Assembly: GCA_963682025.1 (NCBI GenBank) | Contig: OY821518.1 | Coordinates: 30,169,991-30,233,990, forward strand | DNA from: Cordilura impudica | Taxonomy: Eukaryota > Arthropoda > Insecta > Diptera > Scathophagidae | Direction of reading: 5' to 3' | Length of the DNA stretch: 64,000 bases | Shown here: positions 24,414 to 36,149 of the stretch, in pieces | How positions within the stretch are numbered: position 1 is the stretch's first letter | How the letters are laid out: each line of letters starts with the position of its first letter | The notes under the pieces: model-generated | Told to the model about the DNA's origin: nothing | What the model saw: the letters and a program-made list of their open reading frames with translations, nothing else | Databases searched by the model: none | Position numbers and translations under genes: made by a program

Positions 24414-26651
24414 ATGAATCCACCATCCTCTACACCGCAAGATGAAGCAACAACAACATCAACAACTATCGTAAACCCAATGAGTCATATACCCAAGCAT
24501 GATGTTACTGTTTTTGGTGTGTCTACTGATTTGACTGATCTTAATTTACCAACCCATCTGGATATCTTGAGATATTATTTTTACTTAAGCGAACGTGCTA
24601 AAACAGAACAAAAAAAGTTTTCCTATAAATCATTCACTATTCAAGTACAAGATAAGTTGATTGGAATTTGGGAAAAACTTGGTATGGAAATAATGCTGAA
24701 AAAAAGTGTATGTAATAAATTGAATAGATTGCTTGACAAATATCAAGACCAAATCAAGAGAAGAAACAAAACCCAACAATTTACAGAGTATGTAAAATCT
24801 CTGGAAACAATTTTTTACATTGGAACGTGTAAATGCGATTTTAAGGCAGCTCCATGAGCATGCGGCTTGGTTCCCGAACGCCTCAAAGCGTTTATGCACG
24901 ATCAACATAATCAGAGAAGAGTAACAATGGATGCATTTGTGATGGAAATTGAAGAGCAAGGAGCAACGTGTATGTCATCAATGCCAATATACCAAGATCC
25001 AAATGTTTCACCGGTTCAAGAAGATATGGATAGAAACACAAGTTCACAATACACAGAGAGATACGATTGTTTTAACTTTGCCTTGGTATGTGACAGATTT
25101 GGTATGCCTGATAGAGTAGCATCAGCATTGGGAACCACTCTTTTTCAAGATTTTAAAATTAAAGATAAGCATGGGAAACCTCTCATCATGGATAAATCGA
25201 AAGTTCGCAGAGAAAAAGAGAAATGCAGACAAGAAGTGCTTCGCAAACGGTTAGATGATACCAATTTGTTAGCGTTTTCATTCTATGACAGAAAAGATGA
25301 TACTTTAACGATAGATAAAATTGATGAGAAGTATCATACTAGGATGGTAAAAGAACCTCTTCTTGTTATTTTGAGAGAACCCAGTTCTGAATTGATTGGT
25401 TACATAAGACTGGAACATGAAACAGCTGAATACAAAACAACCAATATAAATGATTTTTTCAACGATAAAAATATATCACTGGATGCATTAATTGGCCCAC
25501 ACGGTGGAATTATACGACGATTCGAATTGCTGTTAAAAAGACCATTGCATTGGTTCGTTTGCCTTCTACACTTCAACGAACTTCCGTTTCGGCATTTGTT
25601 TGAAGCTGTGGATAAATCAACCAGCACTGGACTGAGATCGGCAACCGGAAAACTAAGCCGTCATATCGAAACTTGTGAAACTCTTCCGGTAAGTTATTGC
25701 TATCACTCATTTATTATAATTGTCAACCATTATTAATTATTTTATTATTATATATTTTTAGGTGGTGGACGGCTTCCAGAAAATTGAGTTGCAAAATATG
25801 CCCCCTGCTCCAGAAAAAATTTAATTTTCCACCGATTCGAAGTACTTATACGACATGGACAATGCAATTTCTAGCGGCGTGGTTTCGGTGGATCTGGTTA
25901 ACATCAAACCAGGGAAAATTGTACATTCTAGGTGGCTCACCAAGGCCGCTAGATTATTACGATTATATGTGACAACGGAAAATCCAGATGCAAATTTAAG
26001 AATTCTGGTTGAATTCATAATTAAATGTTATGTGCCAATGTACTTCAATATCAAGTATTACAGCTCTGTCGTGTACGGCAGAGCATTATTTTTCAAGTTG
26101 GTTGGTCACGATTTCTAGAACCTCGTTTACGCAAAATTGTCAATCAAATTATTAAAGATAATTCATATTATGCGCATTCGGAAAATATCTTGTTATCAAT
26201 GTTGTTTGATGACAGCAGAGAAAAGCGCGACTGTGCTATCAAGAAAATTCTACGCTACCGAACCGATGTTGACGACCCAACGCAACTTAGAGCTTATAAA
26301 AAACCAGATAATTACTTTAATTGCACAAGTTACACGGAAATGATCAATATGAATGACATAAATAACGTGTTTGAACCACCATTCACGCGAAGCATTCCGT
26401 ACGATACATTGAAAGAATATATAAATCAAGATGATCCACCGTTTAATGATCCAAAAATTCCATCACATATACAAGGAACGGAACGACATGTTCAACTGCT
26501 AGCTAGCGTTTCCAAACGGGTTATACCGGAAAATGTAGAGGCTGTTATGGCGACGACATTAGAGAGCCGTGCGAAATTGCCCAGACTTGAAAGTAAAAAA
26601 GACCAAACAATAATTTTTTTTAGTTTCTTTTCTATAACTAACTTTAATTAA
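24414..26651 (+). pseudogene. Intron-bearing transposase-like pseudogene, superfamily not assigned
   Basis: Start MNPPSSTPQDEA at 24414. Exon 1 runs to 25688, followed by a 73-bp intron (GTAAGT at 25689, TTTTTAG ending 25761) in phase 0 and exon 2 from 25762. Features: basic helical segment and YIGTCKCDF (about residues 138-146), NFALVCDRFGMPDRVAS, HGGIIRRFELLLKRPLHWFV with LLHFNELPFRHLFE, SATGKLSRHIETCETLP, then across the intron KIVHSRWLTKAARLLRLYV, CYVPMYFNIK and YAHSENILLSMLFDD. The HSRWLT and HFNELPFRHLF motifs belong to a widespread family of uncharacterised animal proteins that I recall as transposon-linked; I cannot name its superfamily. Breaks: TGA at 24855-24857, TAA at 25822-25824, and a one-base frame change near 26090-26120. 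Location between 400-bp TIRs makes it the likely transposase of family D. Confidence 0.7.
25689..25761 (+). other. Spliceosomal intron in the D1 gene
   Basis: GTAAGT donor, pyrimidine/T-rich end and TAG acceptor. Joining the exons keeps the reading frame and the conserved protein (ETCETLP then VVDGF), which supports the intron. Confidence 0.8.
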
Positions 26652-27119
26652 TTTTTTCATTTACATATGTTCTGACTAAATAAATTTCTTAAGAGAAAAA
26701 ATAGATATTATTATAAATAAATAATAAATATTATTATAAATAAATAAATAAAAATAAAGAAAAAAACATAGACATTTCGCTGATTTTTCATGTAAAGTGC
26801 CAAAAATGGTGATTTTTTTTAAATGTTTATATGGGGAACCCCACAAGGGAGTTCCAGGGGGTGTGCCACTGGCATGGGTGAGTTGGCCCTCCAAAGTTAG
26901 GGGGGTCAATCATACATTTGGACTCGATTGGGGCACTCTAAATGGGTCAAAGTGAGGCAGACAGACAGACAGGTCAAAAGTTGGGACATCAGAATTCGTT
27001 TTAGAGGTATAGTTCCTTCGGCAAAGTTTCTTATTTTGATCCCTAGAATACGATTTTCACTGAGCAATGGGCGATTTTTAAATCGACACGCCCTAATAAA
27101 TATACATGTTTTTGTTTAA

Positions 27120-27121
27120 TA
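27120..27121. repeat. TA target duplication of the mariner, left
   Basis: TA before AAGGGTTTTTC; partner TA at 28331-28332. The H1 repeat shows the empty site as GTTTAATAGTTATAA (one TA). Confidence 0.8.
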
Positions 27122-28330
27122 AAGGGTTTTTCAATAAGAGCGCTACAAAAGTTTTTTTAAATAAAACAAAAACGGTTTTGGATATCAATGAAATTCTTAA
27201 TTCCGGTGAAAGCACGTTCGATGCCATTATGTATGGAAATCGATCTCTTTTGCATGGCCACCACGGGCACGCTTGCCGATACTGCTGCAATTTCACGTTC
27301 GATATTCGTACGAAGTTCATCAATCGTCGCTGGCTTGTTGGCATAGACCACAGACTTGACGTAGCCCCACAGGAAATAGTACAACGGCGTCAAATCGCAC
27401 GACCGAGCCGGCCAATCGACTGGACCATTTCGTGAGATAACACGTTCTCCAAACTTGGTTTCCAATAAATTGATTGTGACATTCGCTGTGTGGCTTGTGG
27501 CGCCGTCCTGTTGGAACCACATGTCCTCCAAGTCCATATCAGCCAATTGGGGCCAAAAATATTCGGTTATCATTGAACGGTAGCGATTCCCATTCACAGT
27601 AACGTGCCGGTCTTGATCATCACGGAAGAAGTACGGCCCAATGACGCCGCCGGCCCATAAACCGCACCAAACCGTAATTTTTTCGAGATGCAATGATGAC
27701 TCATGGAGTACGTGTGGATTGCTGTCTGACCACTAACGTATTTTTTTTGTTTATTGACGAAGCCATTCAGCCAGAAATGAGCCTCATCGTTGTTGCTCAG
27801 CCCAATTCACGAACATACGCAGCTTCTGGTGGTCAACCGGCTTCAGTTCTTGCGTCAATTTGATCTTGTAAGGATGAAGGCTAAGATCTTTTCGCAAAAT
27901 TCGCCACAACGACGTCACAGAGATGCCCAACGCCCAATGATGTGTGAGAGACACATTTGGGCTTTCTTCAACTGAAGTCTCAGCGGCAGCAATATTCTCG
28001 ACACTACGGGCACTTCTTTGTCTCACTGGCACGGGAATATTTTTTACTGTGCCTGTGGATTCAAATTTTTCGACTAGACGCTCAATTGTTGATCTGCTAG
28101 GACGATTATGACGACCATAAATTGGACGTAGCGCTCTTAACGTTGAGGCCACTGACTCCGAATTTCGGTAGTAAATTTTAATAATTTCGACTCGCTGTTG
28201 GCTCGTATATCTTTCCATCATGAAATGGCAAACCTTACTGAAGAGAAATGTCAAAAGAGCGGCAAGAAACATGGCGTCGTTTGCTGTCCCTGTCTTTCTA
28301 CTTTTGTAGCGTCCCTGTTGAAAAACTGTT
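27122..28330 (-). mobile_element. Tc1/mariner element of the DD41D (rosa-like) type, 1.2 kb
   Basis: Imperfect 30-bp inverted ends (24 of 30 match): AAGGGTTTTTCAATAAGAGC at the left and AACAGTTTTTCAACAGGGAC inverted at the right, both followed by GCTACAAAAG. TA duplication on each side and an empty-site copy (H1) for comparison. It contains one minus-strand transposase gene, broken. Confidence 0.9.
27157..28221 (-). pseudogene. DD41D mariner transposase pseudogene
   Basis: Start MMERYTSQQ (28221; second Met 28218 equally possible). N-terminal helix-turn-helix with IKIYYRNSESVASTLRAL and RPSRSTIERLVEKFE; second HTH around GISVTSLWRILRKDL; then DEAHFWLNGFVNKQ (first catalytic Asp, 27772-27735), WCGLWAGGVIGPYFF, FQQDGATSH (second Asp, about 27505) and CDLTPLYYFLWGYV (about 27390). 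There are 41 residues between the second Asp and the third catalytic position, which is TAC (Tyr) where the family has Asp: a single G-to-T change. About a dozen residues usual before DEAHF are missing and the frame shifts there, and it shifts again near 27730. The enzyme is dead three times over. Confidence 0.88.
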
Positions 28331-28332
28331 TA
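28331..28332. repeat. TA target duplication of the mariner, right
   Basis: Partner of 27120-27121. Confidence 0.8.
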
Positions 28333-28356
28333 GTTATAATACGCTCCATGGTTGTT

Positions 28357-30399
28357 CTGGTGTTGTTTTTAACTCCTAAGGAACAATATAAAAAATATAA
28401 AAGCTCACAAAAAAAGTTTGATATGTTGACGCCAAACCCTTTGGAGGTTTTACTATACTGGCCTAATATTTTTATCCTGACTTGGAATGTCTCACCCCCC
28501 CCCCCCCCAGACATTCTTCCACACTGTAATTAATTAAATAAGTAATTTCTTTTAAAAAAAAAATTTTTAATTTTTCTAAATAAATTTTTTTTGCTAAAAC
28601 TTATGATTTTTGATTCCTTATCCTTTTCTCCAGACACAAGCTTTCCATTGTCTCTTTTCATAAGTCTCAAAGCCAGAAAATATTAGATAAAATTCTCGAA
28701 TATACGTATATCTCATGATATATTATTATAGTTTCCACAAATCTGACTCACAAATCAAAACCAAAACAAAATATTCTCATCTAACCTCTTTCCACTTACA
28801 GAGTCCTACGAAATTCCCATAAAAACTAATACAATTTATAAATAACAGCAGTAGTCACCATAAAAAATATCAAAGTATATTTTAAAAAACACTTAAATAA
28901 CCTTAGCAAATATTAGGTTTTTATTATTATTGAATTATAATGCATATCGAATGTCAAACATAAACATTCAATAATGTCACATAACTAAGTTTTATAACTT
29001 TTTTCTATACAATATCTACGGTAACAATAAAAACCATCTTGGTAGGTGGCAGACAATAGAAAACCAAATAAAGGGGTTAATAGAGTTAACCCCATTCCAA
29101 ATATGAGCCATACATACATACTTTCATATTTAATGTCTATTTGATGTTGTGTATACTCGTACACAAAAGTGCAAAAGCTCATTATTTGCTCAAATATATG
29201 TATGAGCATAATGTCATGTATAGATTTTCAAAAGAAATGTTACACAAAAAAAAAATATGATTTCACATCTAAAAGTCATACAAATATTGATATGACATTT
29301 ATTTTTCGTTTTCGTTCTGTTACAAGAGGAGGGTGGCTGATCAGAGGGAACAAATTTTTAAGCCATTTCAGTCATGAAGTTAAACCATAAAAATCCTTTT
29401 TAGCCTTAAATGTTGTCACGCGAAATAAACATACGTAAACAACAATTCGCCAACGTGCATATGAAGAAAGAAAGAAAAAAAACATTATCCTTTTATGTCA
29501 AATGTTTGGTAATAATAATAATGATGCTGATGATACCGATGATACATATTTATGTTGATAACACCCAAAGGAATTGCAGTAGTATTTTTATTGATACCCA
29601 TATTTTTTTTTTTTTTTTTGTTTTTTGCAAAAACTTCGAATCGAATAAATAAAAAAGGGGTTACTTATTTTGCATGTGTATTTCCGATTGAAGACAGGGG
29701 TTATTTTTTTCTTTTTTTTTTTTTTGTGGCTAAAAGATGTTGATATGCCAAGTCAATGTTTATTTATTTTTTTTTTATATTTTTGCCTTTGTTTACAGAC
29801 GATATTTTGACACTCTCTGTCACACACGTTTTACCACACATTTAACCACTGAATAATGAACCCCCCCCCCCCCCTTGCATTTGTTTTTATTCCAAAACAC
29901 ATAAAAAATCATTCAACCGTCACATCGTATCCAAATCTATCAGTAGCATTTATATAGAAAGACAACACCTTCAGTTATCTGTAATTGTCTCCATGACTTT
30001 TTGCATAAAAAAAGGATTGTCCTTTAACACATGATTTCTGATATAAAAAAACAACATAGCAGGGAGCAGATAGTTGAGTTGGTTAACTTTCTTTACTTTT
30101 ATCAGAGTTTTGACATTTTTTATTTGATCTATAAGAAAAATATTCTCATTTTATTGGGGGGAGGAGGGTAGCTTTTATTTGGCTTTCATATTTATTCATA
30201 TGAGTTAGAGCGGAAATTACTGTAGCTAGAACAAATACTTGTATGATTTATATATGTGATCAATCATAAACTTTCAAAACTTATAACAAAAAAAAAATTG
30301 TAGCAGAGTTTGTATTCAAAAAGTACTATCTGCTTAACAAAATTTTTAGTAGAGCGAAAAAATCAATTGATTCATTAGATCTAAAAGTTTTTATATATA
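28357..30399. other. Unassigned AT-rich DNA with two C14 runs
   Basis: Contains runs of 14 C at 28495-28508 and 29861-29874, long T runs near 29610 and 29710, and a short word (GTATTCAAAAAGTACTATCTGC at about 30311) resembling the inverted repeat ends at 55895-55920. No gene was recognised on either strand. Confidence 0.4.
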
Positions 30400-31581
30400 C
30401 TAGCAGATTCCAGCCCTCGAAATTCGAGTGTAAATTCTATGAACTTATATTTTTATTTAATAAATTATTTTATAAGACAATTCACAATTCAACACTTTTT
30501 ATACCCTATACCACTATGTGGTTTGGGTATAATGACTTTGTGCTGCTGTTTGTAACTACCAAAAATATTTGACCAATACCCATCACTTTCTGAGTCGATT
30601 TAGCTATGTCCGTCCATCCGTCCGTCCGTCTGTGTGTCCATGTAAACCTTGTAATCAAACTACAGGTCGCAAATATAAATTTATTTTGATGAAATTTGGT
30701 AAATAAGCTTTTATTGGCCATAGAATGAACGCCATTGATGAAATTTAGTCCATATTCAGACCAAGTCCCCATACAAATGACCCATATGAAATCGACATAA
30801 ATTGCCATAAGATCCAAATTATCATATAGATCTCAGTCAAATTGTGTTTGTATATTTTTATTATATCCATTAATCAGTAATCCAAAAATAATCCCAATAG
30901 GACAATTCTTAGTCATAGGCCCCATATAGAGCTACTTCCCGATTTTCATTTAAATCTATCAAAAAACAAAAATATTACACAGATTTTTTTCAAATTTGGT
31001 TTGTATATAGTTTTTAAAAATATAAGTGACTTTACCAAATATGGCCAGGATCGGTCCATTTTTCGACCTAGTCCCCATATAAATATAACACCCGATATGA
31101 ACTTTTTCATATCTGCAGCCAAAAAAATTAATAACAATGCCACTCAAATATGGTTTATGCTTATTTTCTATATCCAATTAGTTGGACTGAAGAGATAGGA
31201 TCTCTAAACAATGGTATAGGGTATCGTATAGGTCTAGACCGACTATAATTTTCTTACTTGTTAAATATCGATTGCGTTATTGGTTTATGTCCAAAATTAT
31301 TTTTCAATTCAACACAATTATTATTGTGAATGGTTTATGTCTAAAATTATTTTTTATAATTCAACACAATTGTTATTGTGAATAAAGAAAAACTCATGTG
31401 TTAGAAGCAACTTTAAATAAGCATTACTGCAAAAACATGTTCCAGATGGTGCAAATTTGTAAATGTTTTGAACAGTTAAGAGAAATACCTTTCAAATAAG
31501 ATAGGTTTGGCCAAAATCAGGAAAAACCTATTTAACAAATCATCGGTCACAAAAAATCCCCTCACCTATTAATATTATAGA
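30400..31581 (-). mobile_element. Family C copy C4, interrupted by A3
   Basis: On the plus strand it begins CTAGCAGATTCCAGCCCTCG (Helitron 3' end inverted) at 30400 and resumes at 31263 with the C body (ATTGTGAATAAAG, AAATACCTTTCAAATAAGAT, ATCGGTCAC), ending CTATTAATATTATAGA at 31581. A|TC start and CTAG|T end hold. Family A copy A3 is inserted at 30500-31262. Confidence 0.82.
30500..31262 (+). mobile_element. Family A copy A3, inside C4
   Basis: TATACCCTATACCACTATG start, GTCCGTCCATCCGTCC tract at about 30608, and CTTACTTGTT end. One arm of the palindrome is damaged (TATAGGTCTAGACCGACTAT). Confidence 0.82.
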
Positions 31582-32580
31582 TTATGTTTGTTTGTTTGTT
31601 TGTAGCTTATAGGAGGCTAAATCATTAGACCGATCTTGCTGAAATTTTTACAGAGTCTTACTGTATATCTCGAAGGAACTATACGCTATAAATTTTTTGA
31701 TATTTTAGTGGGCGTGGCATCTCCCATACAAAGTGAATTTTTAATATAATATATATTGAGTACTATGACAGGGAGATCATTGCAAAGTTGTGTTAGGTCA
31801 CCTCTTATGAATGATAATAGCCATGCGAAAAAGGTCACGATCAGATAAGTGGGCGTCATACATCCCACGCAAAATAATTATTCAATATCATATATCTCGA
31901 GTACTATGACAGAGACATCTTTGCAAATTTGTCTGAGGTCATATATTATTACTGTGAGTTTTCCAAAAAATGGACGGGATCGGACTAAAGAAAATAAATA
32001 TTATATGTCATATATCTGGAATACCGTAACAGTGAGCGCTTTGGGACTTTGCGTGAGCCCACAAGTTATTTATATGATTAGTCGAACAAAAATGGGCGTG
32101 ATCGGGGCAGAGGCCGTGGTGGCGCCATACAAAGTAAATATATAATATCATATCACTGGAGTACCATCAGATATTAATATGAGTAGTCAGATAAAAATGG
32201 GTGGGATATGATTAGTGTGCGTGACACCTCCAGTACAAAAAAAAATATAAAGTACTAGGAAAGTGGCATTCTTGAAACGTTAACTAATTACCAATGTGAG
32301 TAGTCGTAGAAAATATGGACGGAATCGCCAAATTCAAAAAGCGCCAAAAACAAAAATCTTCAAAATCAAAAATTTGCAAAATCAGGAATCGCCAAAATCA
32401 ATTGTCGCTAAAATAAGTGTAACCGGATTTAATTTGGAAAATTCATGTTTTTCTAAATGAGCTGCTATATGTAGCCAGAGTAGGAACACCGAGAAATTTG
32501 ATAATTTTTGCACCGAATGAAAAAACACAAGAGCAAAGCAAGAACACTTTCGTATGCTTTGTTGATACACATTTTGTTGT
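31582..32580. mobile_element. Family F copy F2, partial
   Basis: Shares with F1 the repeated block of GGGCGTGGCRYCTCCCATAC, ATATCTSGAGTACTATGACAG and GTGAGTAGTC, seen here in about four tandem-like units of roughly 110 bp, followed by a short AAATCGCC repeat (about 32325-32420) and a 3' block ending near GCACCGAATGAAA. It starts directly after C4 with no clear TC end. Confidence 0.6.
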
Positions 32581-33256
32581 TGTCTAACGTATAATTCCGT
32601 TTAAAAACTAGTTTGCAGCTGTGAATTAACACGTACTAGGAAAAATAAGTGCAAGTATTAAGGTAAATGTTTTTAAACGAGAAGTGGTAAAATGATTTTT
32701 TTCACTTATAACTTTCAGGCGGAAGCAGAATGTTTGATATTCTTTCAAATTATGCAAACTAAAAAAAAATATCGTATTGCAAAGCATTTTAAGACATATC
32801 ATTTCAGATAAATTGTTTCTTTTTTTTCAGTGTAGTGTTTTAATTATATGTATTAATGTTTGCACTTTCATAAGAATGTGGTGGGCACCCTTTGTATATA
32901 ATATAATATATAGATAACATATTTTAGATAATAGTTATAAAAGAGAAGAATTTGAAACTTAGTACACGAATCACGTTATTATTATTGTTATATCACTCCA
33001 AAGCTATTTTACCGTAGTGACAGGTTGAAAAATCGGGCCAGAAGTATTTATGTGGACACATTTTGTTGGCTTATGTGTTCTTTGCAAACACTCCTTAATA
33101 TAAATTTTGGTATTAATAGAGCCCTTTACAACATATGACTTGCTTTTTTGCCGCAACTACACATTGCTTGCTGTGCCAGGAATTTTTTTTAGAAATTTCG
33201 TCTGATTTTGAGTCGTAAATTTGCCTGCAACATTTCCTCAACCATTAGCAACATAA
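32581..33256. other. AT-rich DNA with no recognised gene
   Basis: No repeat family member, coding frame or RNA gene recognised. Confidence 0.35.
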
Positions 33257-34044
33257 AACAAGTAAGAAAATTATAGTCGGTCTAGACCGACTATAAGATA
33301 CCCTATACCATGCGTTTAGAAACTCTATCTCTTAGGCCCAACTAACTGGACATAGAAAATTAGCAAAAACCAAATTTGACTGGGATTTTTATAAATTTTT
33401 TTTGGCTGCAGATAGAAAAAGTTCATATCGGATGATATATCTATATGGGGACTAGGTCCAAAAATGGACCGATCCTGATCATGTTTGGTAAAGTCTCTTG
33501 TATTTAGCAAAAATATATACAAACAAAATTTGAGAAGAATCAGTGCAATATTTTTGTTTTTAATAGATTTAAGTGAAGATCGGGAAGCAGCTCTATATGG
33601 GGTCAAAGGGATCATTTTTGGACTACTCATTAATGGATGTAATGAACGCATACAAACCCAATTTGAGTAAGATCTATATGACAATTTGGATCTTATGGCA
33701 ATTTATGTCGATTTCATAGGGGTAATTTGTATGGGGGCTAGGTCTGAACATGGACCGATTCTCACCAATTTCAATAGCGTTCATCCCATGGCCGATAAAA
33801 GCTTACATACCAAATTTTATCAATATATATTCATATTTGCGACCTGCAGTTTGATTACAAGGTTTACATGGACACACAGACGGACGGACGGACGGACGGA
33901 CGGACGGACATTGTTAAATCAACTCAGAAAGTGATTCTGATTCGATCGGTATAATTAAAGATGGGTCTAGGTCAAATATTTTTGGTTGTTACAAACAGCA
34001 GCACAAAGTCATTATACCCAAACCACATAGTGGTATAGGGTATA
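33257..34044 (-). mobile_element. Family A copy A4
   Basis: Full-length, intact palindrome near 33276-33295, GGAC tract at about 33878-33909, both termini. Its TATACCC end faces that of A5, about 740 bp away. Confidence 0.85.
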
Positions 34045-34046
34045 AA

Positions 34047-34430
34047 AATCATGTGAGTCCGATCACAGGGGAGATGTGTAAACATTTAGTAATTAAAGAT
34101 TTTTTATGTCACTTTTTACAATCAAACAGAAAGCGTCATCTATGTATTACTTATAGCATTAGCTGAAACAGCTAATTCAACAACCCTTTGCTGTAAAACG
34201 TATATAAGTGATACATAGATGACGCTTTCCGTTTGATTTTAAAAATGTGACACAAAAAAAAAACAATTTTATATCATAATTTTTTCACAAATACAATCAG
34301 ATAAAGTCACACCGATTTACGCTTCAGCTCACACCGATGTATTACGCTGTTTTTGTGATTGTATTGTGAAATAGAAATTTACCCCCCTGCGCGTATAGAT
34401 CTTTACACATCAAAAATTTTGACCCGGAAG
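34047..34430. mobile_element. Family E copy E2, short-core version
   Basis: CATGTGAGTCCGATCACAGG, GAGATGTGTAAACATTTAGT on the left and CCCCCCTGCGCGTATAGATC then TTTACACATC on the right. The core has almost no A-rich repeat but has an internal inverted repeat: CAAACAGAAAGCGTCATCTA (about 34123-34142) and, inverted, TAGATGACGCTTTCCGTTTG (about 34217-34236). It begins within 3 bp of the end of A4. Confidence 0.65.
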
Positions 34431-34786
34431 CGCCCAAAAAATCTACCAGTACATGCGTTTCGTCGTGCATTATGCAGCAGGTGTATTTTTTATGAAACAT
34501 GATTTCAAATCCGTGCCTTGTTTTTGACGTGTAAATTTTTTGCCAAAGGGTTCGGCGCACAGCGGACCATTTCACGAGAAGGCTGTCAAAAATCCATAAC
34601 TTTTGAATGGTTTGGAATTTTGATATGCGGTCTTTTTTGTTTGGTAGGTGGGACTTCGAGTTTTGCTATAAAACATAAATATCAACCGATAATAAAAAAA
34701 GTTATGGAGGGTTTAAAATACATTTAAATTTTTAGTTAAATTTTAGTACAAAAGTGAAGTGTTAAAAGGTTAAAAAAGGGTTTTTT
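34431..34786. other. Unassigned DNA
   Basis: Frames on both strands overlap here without any recognisable domain. Nothing else seen. Confidence 0.3.
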
Positions 34787-35490
34787 TATACCCTATACTA
34801 CTATGTGTTTTGGATATAATGACTTTGTGCTGCTGTTTGTAACTACCAAAAATATTTGACCTAGACCCATCTTTTATTATACAGATCGGCTCAGAATCAC
34901 TTTCTGAGTTGTTTTAGCGATGTCCGTCCGTCCGTCTTTGTGTACATCTAAACTTTGTTATCAAACTACAGGTCGCAAATATGAACATATTTTGATGACA
35001 TTTGGTATATAAGCTTTTATCGGTCATAGGATGAACGCTATTGAAATCCAAGTTATCATATAGATCTTGGTAAAATTTGGTTTGTATGAGTTTATTGTAT
35101 CCATTAATCAGTAATCCAAAAATAATACCTATTGGACAATTCTTAGTCATAGGCCCCATATAGAGCTGCTTCCGGATCTTCACTTAAATCTATCAAAAAA
35201 ACAAAAATATTCCACAGATTTTTGTCAAATTTGGTTTGTGTATATTTTTAAAAAATATAATTGACTTAACTAGATATGGCCGGGATCGGTCCCTTTTTTG
35301 ACCTAGTCCACATATAAATATAGCACCCGATATGAACTTTTTCGTATCTGCAGCCAAAAAAATTAATAGCAATGCCACTCAAATTTGGTTTTTGCTTATT
35401 TTCTATATCCAGTTAGTTGGACCGAAGAGATAGGGTTTCTAAATCATCGTATAGGGTCGGTCTAGATCGACTATAATTTTCCTACTTGTT
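34787..35490 (+). mobile_element. Family A copy A5
   Basis: TATACCCTATACTACTATG start, short GTCCGTCCGTC tract at about 34921, a damaged palindrome (GGTCGGTCTAGATCGACTAT) and CTACTTGTT end. About 90 bp shorter than A4 through internal loss. Confidence 0.82.
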
Positions 35491-36149
35491 ATATAATGTC
35501 TTATTTCTTCAGTTAATTTTAGAACTAATACTTTTTAAACATTTTGTAAGAACATTCCAAACGTTGGCCCCCGTAAACTTATTAGTCCTAATGTCCACAA
35601 GGGCCAAAGTTTGGCTTTTTTTGAAAGATCCCTAGTTAAAATAAAAGTAACCTGATATTGGTTCAAGATAGAGAAGTTTCAATGAAAAAGTCGTATGTTT
35701 TTACTTAAGTTAAAATTTTTTTTTATTGTCTTTTTAAATATTTCTATATCAATTTTTATTCTAAATTTATAAAATAATTTAATTCTTTTAATTTTCATCT
35801 TCTAGAAGTTGTTTAGCTACTTCGTCTAATTCAATAGATGTAGTTTTCCATTTTTGTCGAATTTTGGACATATATGGATCTGAAGTGCACAACAAAGGAC
35901 TTCATTAGTGCAACATCTAGACATTTTTCTTGTGTTATGCTCGCGAACGAATCTGTAATCTTTGTTCCTTTTTAAAATACAATTTTTTATGTTTTATTAC
36001 CACTTTTTGAAGCATAAAAAACCCAGACCCTAACCCCTTTTAAAAGGTGAAACATAGCTGCTCATATCTTAAAAGGGTGTGTCGCAATAGTTTTTTACCA
36101 TTTACCTGTTATTTAAATTTTTTCCCATTTTGTCAGGTATTTAACTATA
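35491..36149. other. AT-rich DNA with a possible coding scrap
   Basis: On the minus strand, 35960-35785 reads as a short frame containing MSKIRQKWKTTSIELDEV and LLEDEN before a stop. It could be the tail of a lost transposon protein, but I recognise no family. Confidence 0.25.

Larger units (their letters stand above)
23616..27095 (+). mobile_element. Family D copy D1, 3.5 kb, with long TIRs and a transposase-like gene
   Basis: Ends TAGGCCGGGTCGATT (23616) and, inverted, AATCGACACGCCCTA (to 27095). The inverted repeats are about 400 bp long: 23616-24010 mirrors 26655-27095, sharing TTCTAGGGATC, GGAACCATACCTCTAAAACG, GACAGACAGACAG, GGGGCACTCTAAATGGG, TGCCACTGGCATGGG and ACATATGTTCTGACTAAATA. 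Both D1 and D2 are flanked by TA, but a short TSD cannot be separated from chance here. It contains one plus-strand intron-bearing gene. Confidence 0.85.
23588..28356. repeat. Hairpin repeat H2, split by two transposons
   Basis: The left arm (AGCAACTATGGAGCGTATAA) is at 23588-23612, the loop piece CATGTTTTTGTTTAA at about 27104-27119 and the right arm GTTATAATACGCTCCATGG at 28333-28351. D1 and a mariner fill the gaps. H1 gives the uninterrupted reference. Confidence 0.7.

Noticed and set aside
24414..25736. Two separate genes (24414-24857 and 24867-25736)
   Set aside because: Both are in the same frame with only a TGA between, and family motifs continue across it; one broken gene explains both.
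35785..35990. Coding scrap on the minus strand
   Set aside because: Too short and not matched to any family; kept only as a note in the intergenic entry.
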